NCBI RefSeq assembly: GCF_002777965.1
Contig: NZ_NGVR01000030.1
Span: 107,749-171,748 of the forward strand
Reading direction: 5' to 3'
Length of the DNA: 64,000 bases
From: Proteus columbae
Lineage (GTDB): Bacteria; Pseudomonadota; Gammaproteobacteria; Enterobacterales; Enterobacteriaceae
In this document: positions 33,876-43,587 of the stretch, piece after piece
How the letters are laid out: each line of letters begins with the position of its first letter
Position numbering within the stretch: position 1 is the first letter of the stretch
Notes under the pieces: generated by a model
Told to the model about the DNA's origin: nothing
What the model saw: only the letters and a program-made list of their open reading frames with translations
Databases searched by the model: none
Program-made: the position numbers and the translations under genes

Positions 33876-35362
33876 CATTATTAGACAACGCCATTGGTTA
33901 TTTCGCCCCAAATTGGCAAGCCTCGCGTCTCCGCTCTCGATTACAAATTAAAGCCTATGAAGCCGTTTTACCCACTCGCACTCATCCCGCTAAACGTGAA
34001 AATCGTAATGCAAACCAATTGACGCAATTTGGTGGTACTTCCTTACGCGAGCAAGCGCGATGGCTAGATAACAATCATGATATCTCTATCGGTATTCTCG
34101 ACAAGATGGAAGAACGCATTGTCGGGGCAAAAGGCATTATTGTTGAGCCACAACCTCTCGATGGTGCCGGACAAATTCATGAAGATTTAGCCTCTCAAAT
34201 TCGTCAGGCCTGGGCGGAGTGGTCAGTACTACCCGAAGTGACAGGGCAATTTAGTCGTCCCGTGTTAGAGCGTTTATTGGTCAGAACGTGGTTACGTGAT
34301 GGTGAAGTATTTGCTCAACTGGTCAAAGGCAAAGCCAAAGGGCTAGAACCTCAAGCCAATATCTATTTTTGGCTCGAAGCCTTAGAGCCTGACTTCGTGC
34401 CGATCCACATGAATATGCCTGAAAGCAAGATTATTCAAGGCATTAAATTCAATGAGTGGGGGCGACCCACAGGGTATCAGGTATATAAAAACCTCCCCCA
34501 ATTCAGTGCCAATTTGGGGGATATCAAAACCATCGATGCTGAAAATATGTTGCACCTGAAATTCACTCGTCGGCTTCATCAAGCGCGGGGTGTCAGTTTG
34601 TTTTCGGGGATTTTAATGCGCTTAAGTGCGTTAAAAGATTATGAAGATGCGGAATTAACCTCCGCACGTATTGCAGCTTCATTGGGGATGTACATCAAAA
34701 AAGGGGATGCCGGTTCTTTCCCTGAGGGTGAATACGACGAAGATGAACAACGTAACATCGATATTCAGCCGGGCATGATTTACGACGGCTTAAAGCCGGG
34801 TGAAGAAGTGGGCATGATCAAATCAGACCGCCCCAATCCTAACCTACAATCGTTTCGCAATGGACAATTACGTGCGGTTTCTGCGGGCAGTCGCGGGAGT
34901 TATTCCAGTATCGCCCGTGACTATAACGGTACATATAGCGCTCAACGACAAGAGCTGGTGGAGTCATTTGAAGGCTATAACATTTTTCAAGACACCTTTG
35001 TGGCGGGCATTAGCCGTCCGATGTATCGCAATTGGTTAAAAATGGCGATAGCCAGTGGTGTGGTCGCCGTGCCACCTGATGTTGACCCTAAATCACTGTT
35101 TAATGCGGTTTACAGTGGACCTGTGATGCCGTGGATTGATCCGAAAAAAGAGTCTGAGGCATGGAAAACCTTATTACGTGGTGGTGCGTCAACAGAAAGT
35201 GACTGGATACGCGCCAAAGGGGGCAACCCTGCGGATGTGAAACGTCGTCGTAAAACCGAAATTGACGAAAATAAACGATTAGGACTGGTATTTGATACTG
35301 ATCCTGCTAATGACAAAGGGGCACAAGATGCTAAGCAACAAGAACCTGATAACGATGCCTAA
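33872..35362 (+). CDS. Portal protein (lambda gpB type)
   Basis: A 496-residue protein of the lambda portal family. It forms the dodecameric head vertex through which DNA enters. Family phrases are LDNNHDISIGILDKMEERIVG near 68-88, LRDGEVFAQLV near 146-156, and GSYSSIARDYNGTYSAQRQELVE near 345-367. The C-terminal acidic tail (DPANDKGAQDAKQQEPDNDA) is poorly conserved. Start ATGA overlaps gpW; the end overlaps the protease-capsid gene by 35 bp. Confidence 0.93.
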   Translation: MTLLDNAIGYFAPNWQASRLRSRLQIKAYEAVLPTRTHPAKRENRNANQLTQFGGTSLREQARWLDNNHDISIGILDKMEERIVGAKGIIVEPQPLDGAGQIHEDLASQIRQAWAEWSVLPEVTGQFSRPVLERLLVRTWLRDGEVFAQLVKGKAKGLEPQANIYFWLEALEPDFVPIHMNMPESKIIQGIKFNEWGRPTGYQVYKNLPQFSANLGDIKTIDAENMLHLKFTRRLHQARGVSLFSGILMRLSALKDYEDAELTSARIAASLGMYIKKGDAGSFPEGEYDEDEQRNIDIQPGMIYDGLKPGEEVGMIKSDRPNPNLQSFRNGQLRAVSAGSRGSYSSIARDYNGTYSAQRQELVESFEGYNIFQDTFVAGISRPMYRNWLKMAIASGVVAVPPDVDPKSLFNAVYSGPVMPWIDPKKESEAWKTLLRGGASTESDWIRAKGGNPADVKRRRKTEIDENKRLGLVFDTDPANDKGAQDAKQQEPDNDA

Positions 35363-37316
35363 AATGTCGGGGCCAGTAACTCAAAAAAACTGGTTTCGCA
35401 TGCAGGCTAAAGAAGACCAAACCGCGGATATCTATATTTATGATGAAATCGGTGGTTGGGGAATTAGCGCACGACGTTTTACGGAAGATTTAATTTCACT
35501 AGGGAATCTTAGTCATATCAACCTTCATATTCACTCACCGGGTGGTGAAGTATTTGATGGTATTGCCATTTTTAACCAACTTAAAAACCATTCCGCAACA
35601 ATCACGGTTTATATCGATGGATTAGCGGCTTCAATGGCATCAGTCATTGCGATGGTGGGTGATACGGTTATTATGCCGAAAAATGCCATGATGATGATCC
35701 ACAAACCGTGGGGCGTCTCATGGGGGGATGCGAATGATATGCGCGAATATGCTGACTTGCTCGACAAGTTAGAAAACGTACTTATTCCTGCTTATGTGGC
35801 TAAAACAGGAAAAACAACCGAAGAAATTACTGCCATGTTAGAGCAGGAAACATGGCTTGATGGTGACGAGTGTGTTGAACACGGTTTCGCCGATAAAGTG
35901 ATTGAGCCAGTGAAAGCAATGGCAAGTCTTACATCTAAACGAATTGAGGAATTTTCATCTATGCCAAGTGCAATTAAAAATCAAATTACACCCAAAAACA
36001 CTACTAAACCTACGCAACAGCCTCAACCAAATTCTTCACCAGAGCCACAGCCTAGCGCCTCCTTTGCTGATGAGCAAACACGCTTAAATGGCATTAAAGA
36101 TTTATTTGCCATGTTCGGTGGTCGTCATAATGAGCTAATGATCACGTGTTTAGCAGATGCGAACTGTTCTGTTGAAAAAGCGCGTGAGCAATTGCTCAAT
36201 ACGATTGCACAGCAACAAAATCCTGAGCCATCCAATAAAGATAATGCACACATTTACGCAGGAAACGGCAATATCGTCGGTGACAGTGTGCGTGCCTCTG
36301 TGATGGCGCGTGCGGGTTATCAGGATTATGAAAAAGATAACGCCTATAACAGCATGACACTGCGTGAGTTAGCACGGGCATCACTGACAGAGCGTGGTGT
36401 TGGCGTGGCTACGTATAATCCGATGCAAATGATTGGTATGGCCTTTACGCACAGCACCTCTGATTTCGGTAATATCCTGCTGGATGTCGCGAATAAAGCG
36501 ATTTTGCTTGGTTGGGAAGAAAATGAAGAAACCTTTGAGAAATGGACGAAAAAAGGACAACTCAGTGACTTTAAAACTGCACATCGTGTGGGATTAGGGG
36601 CATTCCCTTCCTTACGTCAAGTGCGTGAAGGTGCTGAGTATAAATACGTTACGTTGAACGATAAAGGTGAAACCATTGCGCTGGCGACCTACGGTGAATT
36701 ATTCAGTATTACCCGTCAAGCTATCATCAATGATGATATGAACATGCTGACGGATGTGCCAATGAAGTTCGGTCGTGCAGCTAAAGCCACTGTCGGCGAT
36801 TTGGTGTATGCGGTGCTTATCGACAATGAAAAAATGAGCGATAAAAAAGCGCTATTTAGTGCCGATCATAAAAACATGATCACTGGTGGGATGGATGTAG
36901 AAACCATCAGTGCGGGTCGAACAGCTATGCGTCAACAAAAAGAAGGTGATCGTACGCTAAATATTCGCCCTGCCTTTATGTTGGTACCGACCACACTGGA
37001 AACACAAGCTATCCAAGTGGTTAAATCAGGCAGTGTGAAAGGTGCGGATGTTAATGCCAATATTATTAACCCAGTGCGTGATTTAGCGGAAATTATTGCT
37101 GAACCTCGTTTAGATGATGCGAGCGAGAAAGATTGGTATATGGCCTCACGTCAAGGTAGCGACACCATTGAGGTGGCGTACTTAAACGGAATCGATGTGC
37201 CGTATATTGACCAACTTGAAGGTTTTACCTCAGACGGTGTCACCACAAAAGTGCGTATTGATGCGGGTGTAGCGCCAGTTGATTATCGTGGTCTGCTGAA
37301 AGTTTCCGGTAAATAA
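35328..37316 (+). CDS. ClpP-like prohead protease fused to major capsid protein
   Basis: About 662 residues. The first 215 are a ClpP/S14-type head-maturation protease with Ser102 (GLAASMAS), His125 (MIHKPWG) and an Asp in ECVEHGFADKV. A Pro/Gln/Ser linker (around 220-245) leads to the capsid part from about 320 (SMTLRELARASLTERGV ... DHKNMITGGMDVETISAGR), which has the HK97-like fold pattern. Fusion of both functions is known in some siphoviruses. The protein presumably cuts itself during assembly. ATG 35328 has AAAGGGGC in front; it overlaps the portal gene. Confidence 0.9.
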   Translation: MLSNKNLITMPKMSGPVTQKNWFRMQAKEDQTADIYIYDEIGGWGISARRFTEDLISLGNLSHINLHIHSPGGEVFDGIAIFNQLKNHSATITVYIDGLAASMASVIAMVGDTVIMPKNAMMMIHKPWGVSWGDANDMREYADLLDKLENVLIPAYVAKTGKTTEEITAMLEQETWLDGDECVEHGFADKVIEPVKAMASLTSKRIEEFSSMPSAIKNQITPKNTTKPTQQPQPNSSPEPQPSASFADEQTRLNGIKDLFAMFGGRHNELMITCLADANCSVEKAREQLLNTIAQQQNPEPSNKDNAHIYAGNGNIVGDSVRASVMARAGYQDYEKDNAYNSMTLRELARASLTERGVGVATYNPMQMIGMAFTHSTSDFGNILLDVANKAILLGWEENEETFEKWTKKGQLSDFKTAHRVGLGAFPSLRQVREGAEYKYVTLNDKGETIALATYGELFSITRQAIINDDMNMLTDVPMKFGRAAKATVGDLVYAVLIDNEKMSDKKALFSADHKNMITGGMDVETISAGRTAMRQQKEGDRTLNIRPAFMLVPTTLETQAIQVVKSGSVKGADVNANIINPVRDLAEIIAEPRLDDASEKDWYMASRQGSDTIEVAYLNGIDVPYIDQLEGFTSDGVTTKVRIDAGVAPVDYRGLLKVSGK

Positions 37317-37345
37317 GGCGTCTTTTTTCTTCGTTTTATTCTGAT

Positions 37346-37364
37346 GCCCTGATGGGCTTTTTTT
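37346..37364 (+). terminator. Terminator after the capsid gene
   Basis: GCCC - TGAT - GGGC followed by T residues, 30 bp after the capsid stop. A leaky terminator here could set a high capsid to tail gene ratio. Confidence 0.7.
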
Positions 37365-37404
37365 ATATCTAAAATCCGGTGCTTCGGCATCGGAAGGAGT
37401 TTTT

Positions 37405-37755
37405 ATGGCTAAGAATTATGTACAACAAGGTGGCACCATTGCTCTGATTAATAGCACAAAAGAGATCATTAAAAGCGGTCAACTGGTGCACGTTGGCGCT
37501 ATTGCTTGTGTTGCGATCACGGATATTCAACCTAGTGAGAAAGGTGATGGTTTCGTGGAAGGTGTTTTTTTGCTGAACAAGAAATCGGGTATTGCCTTAA
37601 AAGCCGGTGTGACGGCATCCGTTAAAGACAATATTGTCGTGGATACAGGCGGTACACCTGCGGGTGTGGTTTGGGATGATGCGGATGCATCGAGTGAAAA
37701 TGTCACCGTTAAACTCAATGCCTTTGTGCCATCAGCTGGCTCCCCTCAAAGTTAA
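37405..37755 (+). CDS. Capsid decoration / cement protein (DUF2190)
   Basis: The 116-residue protein has the DUF2190 pattern: KNYVQQGGTIALINSTKEIIKSGQLVHVG at the start, EGVFLLNKKSGIALKAGVTASV in the middle, and KLNAFVP at the end. Members decorate the capsid surface, replacing lambda gpD. It follows the capsid gene and its terminator, and is preceded by CGGAAGGAG. Confidence 0.85.
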   Translation: MAKNYVQQGGTIALINSTKEIIKSGQLVHVGAIACVAITDIQPSEKGDGFVEGVFLLNKKSGIALKAGVTASVKDNIVVDTGGTPAGVVWDDADASSENVTVKLNAFVPSAGSPQS

Positions 37756-37766
37756 GGTCAATACCG

Positions 37767-38039
37767 ATGAATCCATTTGAACGGTTGGTAAAAAGAATGG
37801 ATAACGTGACCGAAGAACGGATGGGGGTTCCCATCCGTATCAATGGTGTTTTTTATCAAGCACTCGAATCTCACTTTATCCCTGAATTGGGACCGATGAG
37901 CGGTGATGGGGTGAGTTATGTTATTTTTTCGTCAACCTATCAACCTGACCGTAAGGATCTTGTTGAAATTGATGGCAAAACTTACCAAATCACGCGATAT
38001 CAAAAGTTTAATGGTAAGCCACATATTTGGATTAAATAG
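37767..38039 (+). CDS. gpFII-like head-tail connector
   Basis: A 90-residue protein in the FII position. Features: MNPFERLVKRMDNVTEERMG, GVFYQALESHF, and KTYQITRYQKFNGKPHIWI. It is probably the stopper on the neck that receives the tail. The similarity to lambda FII is mainly positional. Confidence 0.65.
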   Translation: MNPFERLVKRMDNVTEERMGVPIRINGVFYQALESHFIPELGPMSGDGVSYVIFSSTYQPDRKDLVEIDGKTYQITRYQKFNGKPHIWIK

Positions 38040-38048
38040 GTGGGTGAT

Positions 38049-38612
38049 ATGAAAGGGTTAGAGCAAGCCATCAAAAACTTGAATAGCATTAATGATGAAA
38101 TGGTACCGAAAGCCACAGCAATGGCGATTAATCGTGTTGCTCGCCGTGTCATTAGCCATAGTGTTAAACGGGTTTCAGCCGAAACGAAAGTGCCACAACG
38201 CCTTATTCGCCAACGTGTTCGACTTAATCGTGCGAGCAGTCGCTATAAAACACCTCGCGCTAGATTAGTGATAAACCGGGGTAATTTACCCGCCATTGCG
38301 CTGGGTAATGCGCGCGTTCAGCTATCAAGAAAACGAGGTAATCAGAAAGGCGCTGGAAGTGTTTTGAAGGTGGGGAGATTTTCTTTTCCTCATGCTTTTA
38401 TTCAACAGCTCGATAATGGACGCTGGCACATTCTTCAGCGAGTTGGGGAAAGTCGTTATCCCATCGAAGTAGTTAAAATACCACTCGTCACACCGTTAAC
38501 AATAGCTTACACCGAAGAGTCAGAGAAACTGCTTCAATCTGATATGCCTAAAGAAATGGCATCGGCATTAAAGCAACAATTACGGCTTTATATAAAAGGG
38601 AGGGTTTGGTGA
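38049..38612 (+). CDS. Minor tail protein Z-like
   Basis: A 187-residue basic protein in the Z position. The conserved start MKGLEQAIKNLNSINDEMVPKATAMAINRVARRV and the following RRVISHSVKRVSAETKVPQRLIRQR are typical of prophage minor tail protein Z (GPZ), which joins tail to head. A GTG 9 bp upstream (38040) is a possible alternative start. It ends at an overlap with the U-like gene. Confidence 0.85.
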   Translation: MKGLEQAIKNLNSINDEMVPKATAMAINRVARRVISHSVKRVSAETKVPQRLIRQRVRLNRASSRYKTPRARLVINRGNLPAIALGNARVQLSRKRGNQKGAGSVLKVGRFSFPHAFIQQLDNGRWHILQRVGESRYPIEVVKIPLVTPLTIAYTEESEKLLQSDMPKEMASALKQQLRLYIKGRVW

Positions 38613-39007
38613 TCAAACACACACAGATCCGACATGCAATTAAAGAGGCGATTGAGCCTCATGCCAATGGGGCGACAGTATTTGATGGTCGCCCTTTTTT
38701 TGTTGATGAAAGCGACTTTCCAGCGGTTGCCGTGTATATCACGGATGCTGTCTCAACGGGTGAAAACCTTGATGAAGATAGCTGGCAAGCGATTGTTCAC
38801 ATAGAAGTTTTTCTCAGTGCGAATAGCCCTGATGCTGAATTAGATAAATGGGTTGAAGCTGTGATTTATCCCGCACTGACCTCCATTCCCGCACTGTCCG
38901 ATCTTATCGAAAATATGACCCCTAACGGCTACGACTACCATCGCGATGAAGAAATGGGGTTATGGGGTTCTGTCGATCTCAATTATCAAATTAATTATTC
39001 AATGTAA
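38609..39007 (+). CDS. Tail terminator protein U-like
   Basis: A 132-residue protein with the gpU pattern: [42 protein letters not shown] and the end [23 protein letters not shown]. gpU closes the tail tube and binds the head. GTG 38609, overlapping the Z stop (TGATC), follows AAAGGGAGGG and is preferred to a TTG one codon upstream. Confidence 0.87.
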   Translation: MIKHTQIRHAIKEAIEPHANGATVFDGRPFFVDESDFPAVAVYITDAVSTGENLDEDSWQAIVHIEVFLSANSPDAELDKWVEAVIYPALTSIPALSDLIENMTPNGYDYHRDEEMGLWGSVDLNYQINYSM

Positions 39008-39018
39008 AAGGAATCATT

Positions 39019-39540
39019 ATGCCTACACCAAACCCATTGGCACCCGTAAAAGGTGCCGGTACCACGCTTTGGATTTATAGCGGTACCGAAGACCCATTAA
39101 AAGATCCGTTTACTGATACGGATTGGACACGACTGGCGAAAATTAAAGAGTTACAGCCTGGTGAAATTACCGCAGACAGTTATGACGATACCTATCTTGA
39201 CGATGAAGATGCGGATTGGAAAGCCACTGCTCAGGGGGAAAAATCAGCAGGTGAAGCCAATATTACGCTGGCATGGAAGCCGGGTGAGCAAGGACAAAAA
39301 GATCTGGTTGATTGGTTCCAGCTGGGTGATGTTCGTCACTATCGCATTCGTTATCCGAATGGGGCAGTCGATATTTATCGTGGCTGGGTCAGTTCGCTTG
39401 GAAAAACAGTGCCCGCAAAAGAAGTGATCACCCGCACGATTAAGATCACAAACAGTGGTCGTCCAGCGCTGGCTGAAGAAATTAAATTAGCTTCAGAGCA
39501 AGGCAAAAGTGCGCCCGTTATTAAAAAAGACAATGAATAA
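39019..39540 (+). CDS. Major tail tube protein V-like
   Basis: The 173-residue protein aligns with the first domain of lambda gp[68 protein letters not shown]. Lambda V has an extra Ig-like domain at its end, which is absent here, so the tube surface is probably smooth. It forms the ring stack of the tail. The start follows AAAGGAATCATT. Confidence 0.9.
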   Translation: MPTPNPLAPVKGAGTTLWIYSGTEDPLKDPFTDTDWTRLAKIKELQPGEITADSYDDTYLDDEDADWKATAQGEKSAGEANITLAWKPGEQGQKDLVDWFQLGDVRHYRIRYPNGAVDIYRGWVSSLGKTVPAKEVITRTIKITNSGRPALAEEIKLASEQGKSAPVIKKDNE

Positions 39541-39551
39541 AAGGTAACAGT

Positions 39552-39941
39552 ATGTTTTTAAAGAAAAAAGAGTTTACTTACAGCGGTGAGTCTATTGCGC
39601 TATATGAATTATCAGCACTACAACGCATTGAATACTTTGATTTTTTAGTCGAGCAAGCAGAAAAAAACGACGATATTGAAAAAGTGGAAGGCGTGAAAAA
39701 AACCGCTCTGATTATTCGTGTAAACACAGAATCGAACGCCTGGTTAGTATCTCGTTCATTAGCCCACGGTGGATCGAATGATGTTGAAAAAATTTACAAT
39801 GATGTCCTTTCTACATGGAATCCTGAAGCTCTCGCTCTTGCAGCTAAAGAAGTGCTGGTGATTAGTGGGATGGCGCAAACTGAAAACACGGAAAATGAAA
39901 ATATTCACAGCGACGCACAGGAAGAGTCACTGGAAAAGTAG
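39552..39941 (+). CDS. Tail assembly chaperone G-like
   Basis: A 129-residue protein in the G position: MFLKKKEFTYSGESIALYELSALQRIEYFDFL. It ends at a TAG right after GGAAAAG, where a -1 shift would join it to the T frame. In lambda, G and GT chaperone the tape measure during tail assembly. About a few percent slippage makes GT; the ratio matters for assembly. Confidence 0.88.
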   Translation: MFLKKKEFTYSGESIALYELSALQRIEYFDFLVEQAEKNDDIEKVEGVKKTALIIRVNTESNAWLVSRSLAHGGSNDVEKIYNDVLSTWNPEALALAAKEVLVISGMAQTENTENENIHSDAQEESLEK

Positions 39942-40282
39942 TTGCCCGTGAACATCAATTTATCCTGCGTTTGTCACACGAATTTAAACGCGCTGATTGG
40001 CGCAGGATGCTCAGCGAAATGACAGCGACCGAGCTCGCTGATTGGTTACACTTCTTTAATGAAACTCCCTTCACCCTCCAACTTATCGATCATGCCTTTT
40101 CTGGACTCAACTTTACGGTCGCCCGTGTTTTTGGTGGCAGTGATAATTTATCGCCAGAGGATTTTAGCGTGTTGTTACGAAAATCCGCTATTGATATGGA
40201 CGATGAGACCATGATGGCGGTTAGTGAAGGGATAGCGGGCGGAGTACGATATGAGCCAACAAATAGCGGATCTCACGATTAA
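39552..40282 (+). CDS. GT-like tail assembly fusion by -1 frameshift
   Basis: Zero frame ends CTG GAA AAG TAG. Moving back one base at AAG (39936-39938) reads GTA GTT GCC CGT GAA CAT CAA, giving VVAREHQFILRLSHEFKRADWRRM, the phrase that opens the T part of lambda GT. The T part has no start codon of its own that fits. The heptamer GGAAAAG (39932-39938) differs from lambda's GGGAAAG but keeps the slippery AAG. Confidence 0.85.
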
Positions 40283-43244
40283 CTTAGGTGCTGAGACAGC
40301 CGATTTTAAAGAACAAATGGGGCGTGTTGAACGTCAACTGCAAGAAACCGCAGAAAAAGCCGAAGCCAGTCAACGACGCATGGCACAACTGGTTGAACAA
40401 CAAGCGCAATCTGCTCGTAGTTCTGCAGAGAGTACCGCGCAGTCTCTTCAAGAGCTTAACAATCAACAAGAAATTTCTCAGCAACAACGAGCGGATTATT
40501 ATCAGCGGATCGCACAGGAAGAAGCGCGTGCAGCTATTGAATCACGCAAACAAGCCGATGCTTTTTTAGAGCAAGCCCAAAGTGTTGGGCAAACGAGAGA
40601 TGCACTCGAACAACTCACTGAGGTTTTAAATAAATCAACAAAGGCTTATGACAAGCTCAAAATTACAGGTGAGCAGTTTGCCGAAATTCAAAATGTCACT
40701 AAATCAAGAATAAGGGCGATACAAGATCAGCAAGACGCGAATACTGAGAGATATTATAAACAAATTGAAGCCGTCAAAGGCCTATCCGGCAGTGAATCGG
40801 CATTAAAAGCCATTCAAGCTCAGTTAAACCAAGAAGTGAAGAAAGGCACCATCCATCAGCGCGATTATCAGGTGCTTATTTCTGCCATTACTTCAGAGTC
40901 AATGAAGTTACGCCGAGAAGAAGAGTCTCTAACACAACAAAAAACGCGATTTATTCAGCGACTAAAAGAACAGGTCGCCACTCAAAATTTAAGTCGTGAA
41001 CAGATGTTGCGTTATCAAGCTTCTCAACTTGGCGTCAGTTCTTCAGCCGAGATCTATATTCGTCGATTATCTGAATCGAACAAAGAAACCAAAGAGTTTG
41101 ATAAAAACAGCAAGTCATTATCTGGTCGTCTTCAAGGTATTGCCAACTCCTTTAATATGGGCTCACTGGTTCGTGGTGGTATTTGGGGAGGAATTACTGC
41201 AGGTCTAACGGGCGTTGCAAAATTAGCTTATGATGCAGAAAGAGAATTTTCTCAGTTTAATAAACAACTAATATTAACCGGTAACTACGCCAATAAATCC
41301 GCGAGCCAATTAAATGAAATGGCGAGAACTCTTGCGGGTGGCGGTATTACGCGTGGTGAAATGGCGATAACTCTTGCGGGTGTTGTCGGTACAGGCATAT
41401 TTTCAAATAATGAGATTGCCCGTGTTTCAAAAGCGGCCGCACAGATGAATTACATCACAGGGCAGGCGATTGATACTACGATTGATCAATTTAAACGCTT
41501 GCAAGATGAACCGCTTCAAATGTCGCTTGAATTAGAAAAAGCGAACCACCACCTCACAGCGGCTCAATTAGAGCAAATCAGAACGCTCGAATTACAAGGT
41601 AATAAAACTGAAGCAGCACGATTGGCAATCGATGCTTATGCGCAATCTATCAATGATGGTGCTAATGATATTGTTGAAAATCTTGGATACTTAGAGTCGG
41701 CATGGGTAGGCATTAAGAACGCAGCAAAAGAAGGCTGGGATGCCATGCTTGATATAGGTAGAGAAAAAACACTAGCAGAGCAAATTAGGGAGCAGGAAAA
41801 CTTATTAAGGAATTTAAATAATGTTGGGATTGCACCTCAATATAGAATAAATGAGATACAGGAAAAGATTTCATCTTTAAATGAGCAAAAATTTCAACAA
41901 GACCTTAAAAGTGCTCAGGATCAAGCTGAAAAAGTAGCCAATCAATTAGAGGTTAATAAATTCAGGACAAGAGACGAGTGGAGTAGTTTCTTAAGTTACG
42001 AAACGAAACGAAAGAATAAAATTGCACAATTCGATGCAGTAAAATATGCATTTACCGAGGATGAGCAAAAAGAAATAATCGAAAGAATTAATTTTGTACT
42101 TAGAGATCGCCAAATGCCCGGCACGGGTAAAGGTAAGGGATATGTAGTACCTGCTGGCGATCGTGAAGAGGAAAAAGCCTCTCGTGATTTATTGGCATTA
42201 CAGGCTCAATTGGAAGTTCTTAAGAAGCATCAGGGTGCTAATGATGTTATTAGCCAACAACGCAAAGATTTTCAAAAAGAGCAGGCGCAATTTGCAATTT
42301 TAGAACAAGCACAATTAACGCGTCGATTAACTAACGCGGAAAAATCTTTATTATCAAATAAAGAAAACATTCTTGCTCAAAAGGAAAAACTTGCATTAGT
42401 GGGTGATGAAGTTGCTTTGCAAGATCGTTTAAATAAGATGCAAGATCAGGCTGATAAATACATTGCTCAACAATCGGAAAAACGTAAAGCGATTGAAGAA
42501 AGTATGGGTAAATCAGCAAGAGAGCAACAACGGTACTTAGAACGCGCTCAATTACTTGCTGGACAAAAAGACAGTCCGCATCTGAATAATATGTTAGCCG
42601 AGCAACAAAAAATCTATGAAGTTGAAGATCAGAAACGGGCAGATTGGTTAGCTGGCGCCCAAACAGCATGGGGTAATTATAAAGACACCGCACTTGATGT
42701 TAACTCTCAGGTGCAAAATGCCACTTCTATGGCACTCAATGGGTTTAGTAGCCAGCTAACTAACGTATTATTTGAAGGTGAAGCAAATTTCAAAGACTTT
42801 ACAAAATCTATTCTTAAAATGTTAACGGATATTTTAATTAAAATGTCATTAGTTAAAGGAATAGAGGCGATGGGCTTTGGGTTTGGTGCTCCAGTTGCGA
42901 ATGCGGACGGCGGGGTTTACAACTCAGCCAGTTTAAGCGCTTACAGTGGGCAGATCGTGCATAAGCCTACCATGTTTGCATTTGCGAAAGGCGCAGGCTT
43001 GATGGGAGAGGCTGGGCCTGAAGGTATTTTCCCTTTGCGCCGTGGTGCTGATGGGAAGTTGGGTGTTATTGCGAAAATGCCCAATCAGGGAGGAGGCGTC
43101 ACCCAGAATTATTACATTACTATACAAAATGATGGTAGCAATGGTCAGATAGGGCCTGAAGCATTGAAAAAGGTTTATGAAATCAGTAAGCGAGGTGCTC
43201 AGGACTATATTATGAGCCAGCGTCGTGATGGTGGAGCTATGTAG
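40251..43244 (+). CDS. Tape measure protein H-like
   Basis: The 997-residue tail length ruler starts MSQQIADLTINLGAETADFKEQMGRVERQLQETA, the standard opening of lambda gpH relatives. It is dominated by long helices and coiled coils, with a hydrophobic segment (SLVRGGIWGGITAGLTGVAKLAY) near 302-324 and a C-terminal domain with GLMGEAGPEGIFPLRRGADGKLGV. During ejection it probably helps DNA pass the inner membrane. It overlaps the T end by 32 bp. Confidence 0.93.
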   Translation: MSQQIADLTINLGAETADFKEQMGRVERQLQETAEKAEASQRRMAQLVEQQAQSARSSAESTAQSLQELNNQQEISQQQRADYYQRIAQEEARAAIESRKQADAFLEQAQSVGQTRDALEQLTEVLNKSTKAYDKLKITGEQFAEIQNVTKSRIRAIQDQQDANTERYYKQIEAVKGLSGSESALKAIQAQLNQEVKKGTIHQRDYQVLISAITSESMKLRREEESLTQQKTRFIQRLKEQVATQNLSREQMLRYQASQLGVSSSAEIYIRRLSESNKETKEFDKNSKSLSGRLQGIANSFNMGSLVRGGIWGGITAGLTGVAKLAYDAEREFSQFNKQLILTGNYANKSASQLNEMARTLAGGGITRGEMAITLAGVVGTGIFSNNEIARVSKAAAQMNYITGQAIDTTIDQFKRLQDEPLQMSLELEKANHHLTAAQLEQIRTLELQGNKTEAARLAIDAYAQSINDGANDIVENLGYLESAWVGIKNAAKEGWDAMLDIGREKTLAEQIREQENLLRNLNNVGIAPQYRINEIQEKISSLNEQKFQQDLKSAQDQAEKVANQLEVNKFRTRDEWSSFLSYETKRKNKIAQFDAVKYAFTEDEQKEIIERINFVLRDRQMPGTGKGKGYVVPAGDREEEKASRDLLALQAQLEVLKKHQGANDVISQQRKDFQKEQAQFAILEQAQLTRRLTNAEKSLLSNKENILAQKEKLALVGDEVALQDRLNKMQDQADKYIAQQSEKRKAIEESMGKSAREQQRYLERAQLLAGQKDSPHLNNMLAEQQKIYEVEDQKRADWLAGAQTAWGNYKDTALDVNSQVQNATSMALNGFSSQLTNVLFEGEANFKDFTKSILKMLTDILIKMSLVKGIEAMGFGFGAPVANADGGVYNSASLSAYSGQIVHKPTMFAFAKGAGLMGEAGPEGIFPLRRGADGKLGVIAKMPNQGGGVTQNYYITIQNDGSNGQIGPEALKKVYEISKRGAQDYIMSQRRDGGAM

Positions 43245-43574
43245 ATGGAAATATTTAAGTGGAAGGTTAAACCTGATATGAAAAAGGAGTTTGAGCCTCG
43301 AGTAAAATCAGTGAAGTTTGGTGACGGCTATGAACAGCGTCGCCCTGATGGTATTAATAATAATCTAAAAAAATATAATGTAACGCTGATCTATATAAAT
43401 AGTGAAAGCTTGCAGATTGAATCATTTTTAGAAAAACATGCTGGTGTTACTGCATTTTTATGGAAGCCACCTCATCAATCAGAATTAATTAAGGTACTAT
43501 GTCGAAAATGGTCGTCTTCAGTAGGGATGATTAGAACTGAAATAACGGCTGAATTTGAGCTGGTTTTATTGTGA
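43245..43574 (+). CDS. Minor tail protein M-like
   Basis: A 109-residue protein: MEIFKWKVKPDMKKEFEPRVKSVKFGDGYEQRRPDGINNNL followed by VTAFLWKPPHQSELIKVLCRKW. This is the lambda gpM family of the tail tip. It starts directly after the tape measure stop. The next gene interrupts the lambda order M-L. Confidence 0.9.
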   Translation: MEIFKWKVKPDMKKEFEPRVKSVKFGDGYEQRRPDGINNNLKKYNVTLIYINSESLQIESFLEKHAGVTAFLWKPPHQSELIKVLCRKWSSSVGMIRTEITAEFELVLL

Positions 43575-43587
43575 TGAGGGTATTAGT

